From assembly GCF_001658005.1 (NCBI RefSeq), contig NZ_CP015986.1, forward strand, positions 744,001 to 808,000: a stretch of DNA of 64,000 nucleotides. The letters are read 5' to 3'. Shown here one piece after another: positions 25,563 through 34,212 of the stretch. The number at the start of each line of letters is the position of its first letter. Positions within the stretch are counted from its first letter, which is position 1. The position numbers and the translations under genes were made by a program. The DNA comes from Sphingobium sp. EP60837 (GTDB lineage: Bacteria; Pseudomonadota; Alphaproteobacteria; Sphingomonadales; Sphingomonadaceae). The notes beneath the pieces were generated by a model. That model made no database searches. It was not told the DNA's origin and saw only the letters and a list, made by a program, of their open reading frames with translations.

Positions 25563-25937
25563 ATGAGGTGGCTGAGTCGCTTGTTAGGTGGTGGCACGAA
25601 AGAGCCTAAGCCGTCATTTCGAACCTATACCTTGGGCATCGTCGGCGAGAGCCACAAAAATCCCGATGGGTCCTTTCAACAGGCTGAGATTAAGCGCTGT
25701 CGGGAAGGCGAAGCGGTGCAGCTGATTGCAGAGCCGCACAATCCCTCTGACCCCCTGGCTGTTGCCGTTCTATCCCGGCGGGGGACCTGCATCGGCTATA
25801 TCAGCCGGGAGCATAATGAGTGGATCAGCGAGAAGCTCGCCACTGATGGAATAGCATCAGCCTGCATTGACATGATTGTGGGCGGCGGACGCGACAAACC
25901 ATCCCGGGCCGTACTGCTCGAACTGAAGATGCTCTGA
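25563..25937 (+). CDS. HIRAN-domain protein
   Basis: 124 residues. The core (about residues 20-115) matches the HIRAN fold: FRTYTLGIVGESHKNPDG, EAVQLIAEPHNPSDPLAVAV and CIGYISREHNEWI. HIRAN domains bind DNA 3' ends and occur alone in phage and mobile elements. ATG at 25563 is chosen over the longer frame because AGGGAGAG lies just before it. It is the last gene before repeat B. Confidence 0.8.
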   Translation: MRWLSRLLGGGTKEPKPSFRTYTLGIVGESHKNPDGSFQQAEIKRCREGEAVQLIAEPHNPSDPLAVAVLSRRGTCIGYISREHNEWISEKLATDGIASACIDMIVGGGRDKPSRAVLLELKML

Positions 25938-26041
25938 CCGAGAGGGGGGCTGCGCGAGGGCCGCCTGCATAACGCTGATGGCACGACTGAATGATCGGAT
26001 CGCGGCAGCGTGGAACTGCCTGCCATTTCAGTAATTTAATC

Positions 26042-26075
26042 AAAAAGCCCCGCCTCACTCAAAGGAAGGCAGGGC
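26042..26075 (-). terminator. Hairpin with T-run at left end of repeat B
   Basis: An imperfect GCCC-TGCCT/AGGC-GGGGC hairpin followed on the minus strand by five Ts, equivalent to the left hairpin of copy A. Confidence 0.5.
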
Positions 26076-26194
26076 AGTTTGGGTCGCAATGCAGGCTAAC
26101 CTGCATAGAGATAAGCGCCTTCGCGGGCATTGGTTGCTGCAAACCAGTTTGCTGCGTCCCGATAGCAACTGGGGCTATACCTAAGTTAGACAGC

Positions 26195-26228
26195 AAAAGC
26201 CCCGCGCTGCTGTCGGAGCGCGCGGGGC
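26195..26228 (-). terminator. Hairpin with T-run at right end of repeat B
   Basis: A 9-bp perfect stem GCCCCGCGC/GCGCGGGGC with a 12-base loop, then four Ts on the minus strand. Confidence 0.6.
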
Positions 26229-26230
26229 TT

Positions 26231-26727
26231 CTCGCAAGGGGGGTGGCGAGAGGATCCTTTTACGCCTCCGCCGACGAGTCGCCCATTTACCAACGGGCAT
26301 ACTCCTGAAGAAACGCCCACAAAGGAGTGCTACCCACCACTCACCCTACCTTTTTCGACAACCTCTATCGGCAAAAATCGCGGGAGAGCCGCAGAAATTA
26401 TGGGCTTTCTGGCTGAAAGGCAGATCCGGCAGGTTGTGGTGGAGGGTAAGTAGCCGCCAATCATAGCATGCTGATCAGCGCAAACTGATCCAACACTCTT
26501 CCTGCATACTTCACGCAGTCTTCCTAGGCAGCGGAAGCTAAGCGTTTACGGGCTTTTGAAGGGCGATCCGGCCGATCCCATGTGGGATCCATGTGCCATG
26601 GAGCCGCCGACGCTCATAAGAAAAATGGCGGAAATGCTGGGGAAAACGCGTCACAAGAATGGCACACGGCTTCGCGGCGACATCGCGTCCGATGCGCCAC
26701 AAACCGTTGATACTTCAGGAGAAAAAA
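26231..26727. other. Gene-free stretch between repeat B and tRNA-Arg
   Basis: About 500 bases without a supported gene. One plus-strand frame near 26,395-26,450 ends with AAEIMGFLAERQIRQVVVEG and a stop, which may be the tail of a lost gene. No integrase or attachment-site repeat of the tRNA 3' end was found in the window. Confidence 0.5.
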
Positions 26728-26804
26728 TGGTGCACCCGACGGGATTCGAACCCATGGCCCTCAGATTAGGAATCTGATGCTCTATCCTGCTGAGCTACGG
26801 GTGC
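26728..26804 (-). tRNA. tRNA-Arg (anticodon CCU)
   Basis: 77 bases with encoded CCA. The acceptor stem is GCACCCG/CGGGTGC, the D-arm has AGCTC-GAGC, the anticodon stem-loop is TCAGA-TTCCTAA-TCTGA with CCT at the anticodon, and the T-loop is GGTTCGAATCCC. It reads rare AGG codons. Its 3' end faces the prophage remnant on the left, the usual geometry for elements that integrate into tRNA genes. Confidence 0.97.
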
Positions 26805-26838
26805 CCGGTGATGGCTCTATGCTGCGCGGCAGGCGTGG

Positions 26839-27315
26839 TCAATTCTTCGCTTCAGGGGGCACGACCGGAAACAGCAGCGGCGCGACCTCCACGCCTTCCG
26901 AAAGCAGCGCATGCGCTTCTTCGGGCGCCACTTCGCCATGGATGCTCGCTCGGTCCTTCTCGCCATAATGCATGGCGCGCGCCTGTTCGGCGAAGCCTCT
27001 GCCGACCCAGGTCGATTCTTCCAGCACCTTTGCCTGCGCCTGTGCGAGGGACTGCATGATCTCGCGCATCCGGGCCTCGTCTCCGGCGAGCGCGACCGGC
27101 GCGGTGGGCGCGGCGGCGGGAGGAGCCTCAACGGACCGCTGGTTGCCTTTGGCCCCGACGGCGGGAGCCATCACCGCCTTGGTGATATCCGGATCGCCGC
27201 AGATCGGACAGATCAACAAACCGCGCGCAGATTGGTCCTCATAGTCCGCACTTGAACCGAACCAGGCTTCGAACACATGCTCATGGGCACGGCATTTAAG
27301 GTCGAAAACAATCAC
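26839..27315 (-). CDS. DUF1178 family protein
   Basis: 158 residues. It opens MIVFDLKCRAHEHVFEAWFGS and carries a CPICG zinc-ribbon-like turn near residue 36, a proline/alanine linker, and the conserved ending WVGRGFAEQARAMHYGE...SIHGEVAPEEAHAL (in parts). The function of the family is unknown. Its start overlaps the nitrilase stop by four bases, and that gene in turn overlaps grxC, so the three form one transcript. Confidence 0.9.
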   Translation of the reverse strand: MIVFDLKCRAHEHVFEAWFGSSADYEDQSARGLLICPICGDPDITKAVMAPAVGAKGNQRSVEAPPAAAPTAPVALAGDEARMREIMQSLAQAQAKVLEESTWVGRGFAEQARAMHYGEKDRASIHGEVAPEEAHALLSEGVEVAPLLFPVVPPEAKN

Positions 27316-28151
27316 GAAAGCGTCACGTCCACAGGAAGGATGCGCCGGTTGGCGATCGCGGGCACCCGCCCGCGCACCTCCTCTACGCGCGACAGATCAA
27401 GTTCCGCAAGGGCAAGGCCAGCCTCCACCCCCATGTCCACCACTATCTCACCCCAAGGATCGACGATCAGGCTATGGCCGTAGGTTTCGCGCCCATCGTC
27501 ATGCCGCCCCGTCTGCGCCGCAGAGATGACGAAGCAGCCCGCCTCGATCGCGCGGGCGCGCAGAAGGATGTGCCAATGCGCCTGTCCGGTCGGCACGGTG
27601 AAAGCCGCTGGCATCAGCAGCACCGTCGCCCCTGCATTGGTGAGCGCGCGATACAAGTCAGGAAAACGCATGTCGTAGCAGACGGAAAGGCCCATCCTTG
27701 CCCAGGGCGTATCTACCGCCACCACCCGCTCGCCCGGGCCATAGACCGAGGATTCCCGCCAACTCTCGCCCGTGGCCAGATCGACATCGAACAGGTGGAT
27801 CTTGTCGTAACGGGCGCGAATGGCTCCGTCCGCGTCGATCATGAAGCTACGATTCGCCCATCGCCCGTCGCTGCGCTCATCCTTCAGCGGCAGCGATCCC
27901 AGATGCACCCAAAGTCCATGCTTCGCCGCCGCCTCACGCACCTGCGCAAGGACGGGATCGTCCGCTTCACAACGAAGGGTGGCCGCCGCGCGAGAACGGT
28001 CACGGTCCAGATACCCTGCCATTTCGGGGGTGAAGAGCATGTTCGCTCCCTCAGCCGTAGCACGCCCGATCATTTCCGCAATCGCTGCGCCATTGGTGGC
28101 GGGATCGATTCCGCTCGTCATCTGGAAGATTGCGGCCCGCATCTTGCTCAC
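27312..28151 (-). CDS. Carbon-nitrogen hydrolase (Nit2/omega-amidase-like)
   Basis: 279 residues, cytoplasmic. It has the nitrilase-superfamily triad: Glu43 in FTPEMAG, Lys117 in RYDKIHLFDVD and Cys158 in LSVCYDMRFPDLY. The sequence around the triad resembles Nit1/Nit2-type enzymes, which hydrolyse deaminated glutathione or alpha-keto amides; with a glutaredoxin gene overlapping just upstream, a link to glutathione metabolism is reasonable but inferred. Four-base overlaps exist on both sides. Confidence 0.9.
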   Translation of the reverse strand: MSKMRAAIFQMTSGIDPATNGAAIAEMIGRATAEGANMLFTPEMAGYLDRDRSRAAATLRCEADDPVLAQVREAAAKHGLWVHLGSLPLKDERSDGRWANRSFMIDADGAIRARYDKIHLFDVDLATGESWRESSVYGPGERVVAVDTPWARMGLSVCYDMRFPDLYRALTNAGATVLLMPAAFTVPTGQAHWHILLRARAIEAGCFVISAAQTGRHDDGRETYGHSLIVDPWGEIVVDMGVEAGLALAELDLSRVEEVRGRVPAIANRRILPVDVTLS

Positions 28152-28405
28152 AGGCCGAGCAACGGGTCCAGCTTGCCCTGGCGATCCAGCGCCGCCATGT
28201 CGTCGCTGCCGCCAATATGCCTGCCGTCGATGAAGATCTGCGGCACGGTCGTGCCGCCATTGGCGCGCTCCAGCATCTCGGTGCGCTGGGGCCCACCCAT
28301 CGTTATGTCATATTCGTCGAACGCGACGCCCTTGCTCTCCAGAAGCGCCTTCGCCCGCGAGCAATAGCCGCACCATGCCTTTGTGTAGATTTCGACCTTC
28401 GCCAT
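28148..28405 (-). CDS. grxC: Glutaredoxin 3
   Basis: 85 residues. A small glutathione-dependent oxidoreductase with the active site WCGYC (Cys12, Cys15), TVPQIFIDG with the cis-proline, and GGSDDMAAL for glutathione binding. The ATG at 28405 is chosen from a typical MAKVEIYTK start, with AGGAG-like purines upstream. The stop overlaps the start of the nitrilase gene. Confidence 0.95.
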   Translation of the reverse strand: MAKVEIYTKAWCGYCSRAKALLESKGVAFDEYDITMGGPQRTEMLERANGGTTVPQIFIDGRHIGGSDDMAALDRQGKLDPLLGL

Positions 28406-28449
28406 TACATACTCCTTGCGGGCTGAAATTGTGGCTGAGCCATGCTTTG

Positions 28450-29199
28450 TCAATCGATGCCTTCACCCCCCTCCGGCAAGGCCCGCGCCCAGCACATCAG
28501 GTGAACGCTGGAAGCGCCGCCCCGTTTCAGCACGCGCGCACGGGCGGCGGCCGTCGCGCCGCTGGTATGCACATCATCGATCAGCAGCACCGATCGTCCC
28601 TTCACCTGATGGCCGGGCGCCAGGGCGAAAGCGCCGCGCACCGCCTTTGCCCGCTGCCCCGCGTGCATGCCTCGTAGTGGCTGGGTCGCACGGGTGCGCA
28701 GCAACCCATGCTTATCCACTGCCAGTCCCGACGCTCGCCCCAGATGATCAGCGATCAACGCCGCCTGGTTGAAGCCTCGCCACCATAGCCGCCAGCGATG
28801 GAGCGGCACCGGCATGATCAGCGGCAGCGCTTCGAAGTCGGGCAGGCGTCTTGCCATATGCCGCGCGATCAGCCGGGCAAGTCCAATGCGCTTCCCATAT
28901 TTCAGCCGCAGAGCGACCTTGCGCGCGACATCGCCATAGGCAAGCACGGCCCGCGCACTGTCAAAGGGCGGCGGATCGGCAAGACAGGGGCCGCATGCCG
29001 CATCCCGGCCGCGGTCGTGGTCGAACGGCACGCCGCAGCGCGCGCAGCAAGGCTCGCTCAGAAAACGCATCCCGCCCCAGCACGAAAGGCAGAAAGCGTC
29101 GTCCGCTTCAACAATCGCGCCGCAGCCGGGGCAGCGCCGCGGCAGGGCGTAATCCAGCACGGAGCGTAATGCGCCCTTGAGAATGGTGGCAAGCGGCAT
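28450..29199 (-). CDS. ComF-family phosphoribosyltransferase-like protein
   Basis: 249 residues. The N-terminal part has zinc-finger cysteines (CPGCGAIV, CLSCW, CCARCGVPF, CGPC), followed by a phosphoribosyltransferase fold with PVPLHRWRLWWRGFNQA and the PRPP loop LLIDDVHTSGATAAARA. ComF proteins are implicated in DNA uptake or recombination. The ATG at 29199 (MPLATILKG) is preferred to one 36 bases upstream. It is divergent from a methyltransferase gene, 44 bases apart. Confidence 0.9.
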   Translation of the reverse strand: MPLATILKGALRSVLDYALPRRCPGCGAIVEADDAFCLSCWGGMRFLSEPCCARCGVPFDHDRGRDAACGPCLADPPPFDSARAVLAYGDVARKVALRLKYGKRIGLARLIARHMARRLPDFEALPLIMPVPLHRWRLWWRGFNQAALIADHLGRASGLAVDKHGLLRTRATQPLRGMHAGQRAKAVRGAFALAPGHQVKGRSVLLIDDVHTSGATAAARARVLKRGGASSVHLMCWARALPEGGEGID

Positions 29200-29243
29200 G
29201 ATCTCCCTTGTTCCCGTTCCGCCCCGGATGCACAAGGCCCGCC

Positions 29244-30092
29244 ATGACCCAGCCTGATATCTTCGATCGATCCCTGCGCGCCCTGCGACGGGACCGCATG
29301 ATGGCCAGATTTGCGGATCACGACTTCCTCTATCGGGCCATGCTGGACGAAATGCTTGACCGGCTGGCCGATGTTCAGCGCGAATTGCCGGAAGCGCTCG
29401 TCATCGGATGCCCCGACGCGACCGCCCGCGCCGCGCTGGAGGCGATGGGCAAGCGCGTCGCCTGCGTCGATCCCGGCTTTGCAGCCGCCCGCTTGCAGGG
29501 GGGCGTGCAGGCGGAAGAGGATGCGCTGCCCTTTGCGGACGACAGTTTCGACCTGGTGCTTGCCTGCGGAACGCTCGATAGCGTCAATGACCTGCCGGGC
29601 TCGCTCATTCTGATGCGGCGGGTCCTGCGACCTGATGGCCTGATGCTCGCCGCCTTCACGGGCGCAGGCACTCTGCCCCGTTTACGCGCCGCGTTAATGG
29701 CGGGCGAAGGCGACCGGCCACACCAGCATATTCACCCGCAGGTCGATGTGCGCGCGGCCGGCGATTTGCTGAGCAGGGCTGGCTTCGCCATGCCGGTGGC
29801 GGACAGCGAGACGCTGACCGTACGCTATGGCGACATGCTGCGCCTGATGCATGATCTGCGCGGCATGGGGGCGGGCAATATGCTTGCTTCGCACCCCCCT
29901 GCCCTGCGGCGCAATACGCTGATCGGCGCGGCCCAACATTTCGCCGCGGCCGCCGATCCCGATGGACGAACGGCGGAGCAGATGGCGATCCTTTACCTGA
30001 GCGGCTGGAAACCGGACCCGAGCCAGGCAAAGCCGGCGCGCCGTGGCAGCGCGACCGTATCGCTGGCCGAGGCGCTCAAACGGAAGGATTAA
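29244..30092 (+). CDS. Class I SAM-dependent methyltransferase (BioC/NDUFAF5-like)
   Basis: 282 residues. It opens DIFDRSLRALRRDRMMARF, the signature start of the NDUFAF5/BioC-like group found in alphaproteobacteria, followed by a diverged AdoMet-binding strand (EALVIGCPDATARAAL), DSFDLVLACGTLDSVNDLPG and RRVLRPDGLMLAAF. NDUFAF5 is a complex I assembly hydroxylase in mitochondria; the bacterial role is uncertain. The start at 29244 avoids a non-homologous N-terminal extension. Confidence 0.85.
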   Translation: MTQPDIFDRSLRALRRDRMMARFADHDFLYRAMLDEMLDRLADVQRELPEALVIGCPDATARAALEAMGKRVACVDPGFAAARLQGGVQAEEDALPFADDSFDLVLACGTLDSVNDLPGSLILMRRVLRPDGLMLAAFTGAGTLPRLRAALMAGEGDRPHQHIHPQVDVRAAGDLLSRAGFAMPVADSETLTVRYGDMLRLMHDLRGMGAGNMLASHPPALRRNTLIGAAQHFAAAADPDGRTAEQMAILYLSGWKPDPSQAKPARRGSATVSLAEALKRKD

Positions 30093-30192
30093 GGCCGCTC
30101 GTCATTCCAGCGACCCGAGGGCAGCGAGGCCAAGGCCGGAAGTCGAAATCCCAGTTCCGCAGCGGTGACGAACGAAATCGCTTACAGGGCGC

Positions 30193-31161
30193 TCAAGCGG
30201 CCAGCCGCAGGAACGGCACCGGCTCCGTCGATCGCAGCACGATCGGATTGCCTTCAGACGCCTCGAACAGTTCGCCGTCCAGGATGACGCTACTATGATC
30301 GCCTTCGATCCGGATGATGTCGCCCTGCTCCAGATGGACGCCTTGCACCTGCGCCTTGCCGACCCGGCGCGTAATGCTGGCCCAGCCAAGGCGCAGCAGC
30401 GCGGGTAGGCTCTGATCAACCGCCATCAGCTTCATGTTGCCCCGGCGGCTGTCGCCTGCCTGCACGCCCAAGAGCAGCCGGTCGAGCGTCGTTACTATCA
30501 GCACCGCAAAGCGCCCGGCGAGTTGTCCTTCGCGGATGAGGCTGATGCGCACCGGATGGCTCGACTGCGGAAGGAAGCGGGCGCGGATTCCGAAGATCAG
30601 CGACACCAGCACCGCGATCACCGTCAGGAAATGGCTGAGCCCATTGGACAGGCCGAGCGGATAAATCTGGTTCCGGCAATAGAGCATGTAATCGGCTAGG
30701 CCAGCGCCGCCCAGAAACATGCCCAGCACCGGACGCGATTCCGCCCGCCCATCCGACAGCGCGATCAGTTCGCGCGCGACCACATGATCATCGACACCGG
30801 CCTTGGCGATCTCGACGATCCTTTCCAGCGCCTTGATCGGATCGCCATGAATGCCAAGGTCCAGCGCGATCAGGTTCGTCTTGCCATTGGGCAGCACCGC
30901 GATCGGCGGCACGCGCCCGGTGAAATGTTCGCCCTGATAGAGTTCCGTCAGCGCGGCCTGCACCGTGCCATCGCCGCCATTGATGACAATGACGACCGGA
31001 TCGACGCGAGCGATGGTCTGCAGCGCCCGCCCGATCTGCTCGACATGCTCCACCTCATAATGGAAAATGTCGGGATTGCTGGCGCAATAGCTGCGCACGC
31101 GCGGAAGCGTCTGCCGGTTGCCCGTCGACTTGGGATTGGACAGGAGCGCGACGCGGACCAT
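30193..31161 (-). CDS. Diacylglycerol kinase / sphingoid-base kinase-like protein (YegS/LCB5 type), copy 1
   Basis: 322 residues. The catalytic-domain motif VIVINGGDGTVQAAL and the later VLPNGKTNLIALDLG define the DAGK_cat family, which phosphorylates diacylglycerol or sphingoid bases. The C-terminal part is the usual beta-rich domain with a final ...DGELFEASEGNPI segment. It follows the DUF2141 gene by four bases on the same strand. A second family member lies 5.5 kb away at 36632-37522. The 100 bases after its stop contain only a REP-like tract. Confidence 0.9.
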   Translation of the reverse strand: MVRVALLSNPKSTGNRQTLPRVRSYCASNPDIFHYEVEHVEQIGRALQTIARVDPVVIVINGGDGTVQAALTELYQGEHFTGRVPPIAVLPNGKTNLIALDLGIHGDPIKALERIVEIAKAGVDDHVVARELIALSDGRAESRPVLGMFLGGAGLADYMLYCRNQIYPLGLSNGLSHFLTVIAVLVSLIFGIRARFLPQSSHPVRISLIREGQLAGRFAVLIVTTLDRLLLGVQAGDSRRGNMKLMAVDQSLPALLRLGWASITRRVGKAQVQGVHLEQGDIIRIEGDHSSVILDGELFEASEGNPIVLRSTEPVPFLRLAA

Positions 31162-31165
31162 CGGA

Positions 31166-31663
31166 TCAGGACATATATTGAAGTTTGATGGTGATATGGG
31201 TCACGCCCGGCCCGACCTTGACCGCAGCCTTGTCTATCGACGGCTTGCCCAGGTTGAAGATGCTGATCGCCGGATTGTTGGAAAATCCGCCACCATCGTG
31301 CGAAATGCTGGTCTTGCCGTTGCCGTCGCGATCATGCCGCACCGCGATTGCATAGCGGCCCGGTTCAGGCACCGGCATGCAGAAACGCATGCCGCCATTG
31401 CTCGGCCGCACGACAGTATCGATGCGGTTGAGCCAGGCGCCCTTCGCCAGCCAGGCGCTCTTGGTAGCGGGATAGGATTGAACGCGCACCTTGCCGGTCG
31501 CGGCGGCAAAGCCACGCACATCGACCAGCAGCGCGGGGCCCTTGACCGATGCGCCGCACCGATCCAGATCGTTGCCGATTTCCTGTCCATGGGCCAACGC
31601 CGGAACAGCGGCAAACAGCGCCCCTGCCGACAACAGACCCATCGCAACTTTGAACATGACCAT
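31166..31663 (-). CDS. DUF2141 domain-containing secreted protein
   Basis: 165 residues with a signal peptide (cut near ALAHG). The mature part matches DUF2141: VRVQSYPATKS, a cysteine (RFCMPVPEPGRYAIAVRHDRD, in parts), DGNGKTSISHDGGGFSNNP and a final beta-strand. The function is unknown; similar proteins are often coded near lipid genes. The ATG at 31663 or 31657 could serve; both follow GGAG. It is the first gene of a pair with the kinase and divergent from lptF across 136 bases. Confidence 0.88.
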   Translation of the reverse strand: MVMFKVAMGLLSAGALFAAVPALAHGQEIGNDLDRCGASVKGPALLVDVRGFAAATGKVRVQSYPATKSAWLAKGAWLNRIDTVVRPSNGGMRFCMPVPEPGRYAIAVRHDRDGNGKTSISHDGGGFSNNPAISIFNLGKPSIDKAAVKVGPGVTHITIKLQYMS

Positions 31664-31799
31664 CCAACTCCGTGAAGCTATAGCCGCCCGAGAAAATCGG
31701 ACGGCGAGCCCCTGTTCGCCCCCGCGAACTTCATTTCCGTGATTCTGCTATGAGCGGGGTTTGCGGCCAAATCATGGTGATGGGACGACCACATAGAGA

Positions 31800-33011
31800 A
31801 TGCTGACCGCCACCGACCGATATCTCGCCCGCCTGATTGCGCTACCGATGCTCGGCACGCTGGTCATTTCCGCGATGCTGCTGGTGCTCGACAAGATGCT
31901 GAGCCTGTTCGACTTCGTGGCGGCGGAGGGCGGTCCCGTCAGCGTCGTGTGGCGCATGCTCGCCAACATGATGCCGGAATATCTCTCGCTCGGCATTCCG
32001 ATCGGGCTGATGCTGGGCATATTGCTGGCCTTCAGAAAACTCGCTCTGTCGTCCGAACTGGACGTGATGCGCGGGGTCGGCCTGTCCTACGGGCGGCTGC
32101 TGCGCGTCCCCTATATGTATGCCATCGCGCTGGCGCTGCTCAATTTCGGCATCGTCGGCTTCGTCCAGCCGCTGTCCCGCCATGCCTATGAAGCGCTCCG
32201 CTTTGAACTGCGATCAGGCGCTCTGGGCGCATCGATCAAGGTCGGAGAGTTCACCAGCCTCGGCAAACGCATGACGCTGCGGATCGAGCGTAGCCTGGAT
32301 GAAGGCCGGAACCTTCAGGGCATCTTCGTGCGCGCCGTTGGCAAAAACGGTCAGACCGTGGCTGTGACGGCGGCGCAGGGCAGCTTCCTTGCCACCGACG
32401 ATCCCGACACCATCATCTTCCGCCTGCGCGACGGAGTACTGGTGAATGACGCGCCTCAATATAAATCGCCGCGCATTCTGTCCTTCTCCAGCCATGACCT
32501 GCCGATTGACTTGCCGCAGATTGAGCGGTTCCGCGGCCGCAATGTCGATCGCGAAAAGACGATCCCGGAACTGGCGGTCATTGGCCATGATCCCTCCACG
32601 CCTGAAAAGCTGCGCAACGAGATTCGCGCCAATTTCCATTTCCGCATGGTCGAAGTGGCAATGATGCTGTTGCTGCCGCTGGCCGCGCTTGCCTTCGCCA
32701 TCCCGCCCAAAAGATCGACCTCGGCGCTGGGCGTCTTCCTGTCGATCGTCTTCATCGTGACCTATCACAAGATTAACGAATATGGCCAAGGCGTCGGTTC
32801 GCTGGGCAAGGTCGATCCGATCATCGCACTATGGGCGCCGTTCCTGCTGACCGCCGCGTTGATCTTCTGGATGTATCATGTCGTCGCGCACCGCCCGGGC
32901 GGACAGCCGATCGGCGCGCTGGAATACGCCTTCGCCAAGCTCGGAAAGCAGGTCGCGAAACTGCTGCGCTTCGGCCGGAAGCGCAGCCTGGCGGCGCAAG
33001 GAGCAGCCTGA
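31800..33011 (+). CDS. lptF: LPS export ABC transporter permease LptF
   Basis: 403 residues, inner membrane. LptF with LptG forms the transmembrane part of the LptB2FG complex that extracts LPS (or, in sphingomonads, probably glycosphingolipid or its equivalent) from the inner membrane. YjgP/YjgQ pattern: N-terminal helix DRYLARLIALPMLGTLVISA, then PEYLSLGIPIGLMLGILLA, a periplasmic beta-jellyroll (about residues 130-265), and three C-terminal helices including the PLAALAFAIPPKR loop. lptG follows after four bases. Confidence 0.95.
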   Translation: MLTATDRYLARLIALPMLGTLVISAMLLVLDKMLSLFDFVAAEGGPVSVVWRMLANMMPEYLSLGIPIGLMLGILLAFRKLALSSELDVMRGVGLSYGRLLRVPYMYAIALALLNFGIVGFVQPLSRHAYEALRFELRSGALGASIKVGEFTSLGKRMTLRIERSLDEGRNLQGIFVRAVGKNGQTVAVTAAQGSFLATDDPDTIIFRLRDGVLVNDAPQYKSPRILSFSSHDLPIDLPQIERFRGRNVDREKTIPELAVIGHDPSTPEKLRNEIRANFHFRMVEVAMMLLLPLAALAFAIPPKRSTSALGVFLSIVFIVTYHKINEYGQGVGSLGKVDPIIALWAPFLLTAALIFWMYHVVAHRPGGQPIGALEYAFAKLGKQVAKLLRFGRKRSLAAQGAA

Positions 33012-33015
33012 CCCC

Positions 33016-34116
33016 ATGCAGTTCGACTTCTTCCCCTCGCGCCAGATCAGCTGGTATATGGTGCGCCTGTTCCTGACGCGAACATTCGCGGTGCTGGCGT
33101 TGCTGGTGGTCGTGCTCCAGACGCTCGATCTGCTCGGCCAGTCCGGTGACATCCTTTCTTATCCAGGGAATGGCGACGCGCAGCTGTGGCATTATGTCGG
33201 GCTTCGCGTGCCGCAAATCGTCGCGCGCTTCCTGCCCTTCTCCGTTCTGCTCGGTACGCTGATCATGCTCGCCAGCCTCAACCAGAATAGCGAGATCATC
33301 TCGATGAAGGCGGCGGGTCTGTCCGCGCACCAGATATTGGCGCCCCTGATTGCGGCAGCGCTTGGCGTGGTGCTGGTGAGCTACGCCTTCAACGAACGGG
33401 TCGTCGCCCGCTCCACCGCAGCGCTCAGCGCCTGGCAGGCGGTAGATTATGGCCCCGTGCCACCCAACAGCGGCATCAAGGCCAATCCATGGGTGCGCGA
33501 CGGCAACAATCTTGTCACCGCCGCAATCGTCGCGGGCCGGGGCACCGCCGTGCAGTTACGCAAGGTCGAGATATTCAATCGCGTCAACAACAGCCTGACG
33601 ACAATCGTGCAGGCGCCCAAGGGCCATTATGATGCCGCCAATAAGAGCTGGCTGTTGGAAGATGCGCGCCAGTTCGATGTCGCCCGCGGGACCGAACGAC
33701 GGGTTGGCACTGTCCGTTTCGGCCATGCAATCCGGCCCGACCAGTTCACGTTGGCCAAGGTCGATCCCGACGCCATGACATTCAGCGAGCTGCGCGCCGC
33801 CATCAGCGACCTGCGCGACGCGGGTCGTCCGACCGCCGAGCTGGAAGGAAGCCTTTGGCATAAATTGTCCGGGCCGCTCTCTGCGTTGCTGATGCCGATC
33901 CTGGGCTCGGTCGCCGCCTTTGGCTTGGCCCGGTCGGGTCAGCTGTTCGTCAGGGCGGTGCTGGGCATGGCGCTGGGCTTTGCCTATTTCGTCGCCGACA
34001 ATTTCTCGCTCGCCATGGGCAATCTCGGCGCCTACCCGCCCATCCTCGCCGCCTGGGCGCCTTTCTTCCTGTTCCTGCTGGTGGGCGAGACGGTCTTGTT
34101 CCGGACGGAAGAATAG
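33016..34116 (+). CDS. lptG: LPS export ABC transporter permease LptG
   Basis: 366 residues, inner membrane partner of LptF. The first helix begins WYMVRLFLTRTFAVLALLVV; FLPFSVLLGTLIMLASLNQN, SEIISMKAAGLSAHQIL and the C-terminal helices SALLMPILGSVAAFGL and FAYFVADNFSLAMGNLG match the LptG branch. The jellyroll region lies between about residues 140 and 270. ATG at 33016 is four bases after the lptF stop. The operon ends before a REP-like tract at 34,150-34,200. Confidence 0.95.
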   Translation: MQFDFFPSRQISWYMVRLFLTRTFAVLALLVVVLQTLDLLGQSGDILSYPGNGDAQLWHYVGLRVPQIVARFLPFSVLLGTLIMLASLNQNSEIISMKAAGLSAHQILAPLIAAALGVVLVSYAFNERVVARSTAALSAWQAVDYGPVPPNSGIKANPWVRDGNNLVTAAIVAGRGTAVQLRKVEIFNRVNNSLTTIVQAPKGHYDAANKSWLLEDARQFDVARGTERRVGTVRFGHAIRPDQFTLAKVDPDAMTFSELRAAISDLRDAGRPTAELEGSLWHKLSGPLSALLMPILGSVAAFGLARSGQLFVRAVLGMALGFAYFVADNFSLAMGNLGAYPPILAAWAPFFLFLLVGETVLFRTEE

Positions 34117-34212
34117 ACCCTAATTTGCTCGTTACTCAGAAAGCGGGGGGTCGGAGGCCCGCAGCGTACGCCCTTCTAAGATTCCAGCCTGCGCTGGGAT
34201 GATAGGAGCGGA

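Larger units (their letters stand above)
26036..26230. repeat. Dispersed intergenic repeat, copy B
   Basis: Related along its whole length to copy A at 19475-19669, with an estimated three quarters of positions shared by eye and several small gaps. The best conserved parts are the two end hairpins, GTTTGGGTCGCAATGCAGG and CTATACCTAAGTTAGA. The orientation matches copy A, so the pair forms long direct repeats around the accessory segment. The divergence shows the two copies did not arise by very recent duplication. Confidence 0.75.

Noticed and set aside
26231..26727. Attachment-site duplicate of the tRNA-Arg 3' end
   Set aside because: No second copy of the T-arm/acceptor sequence was found in the window by eye.
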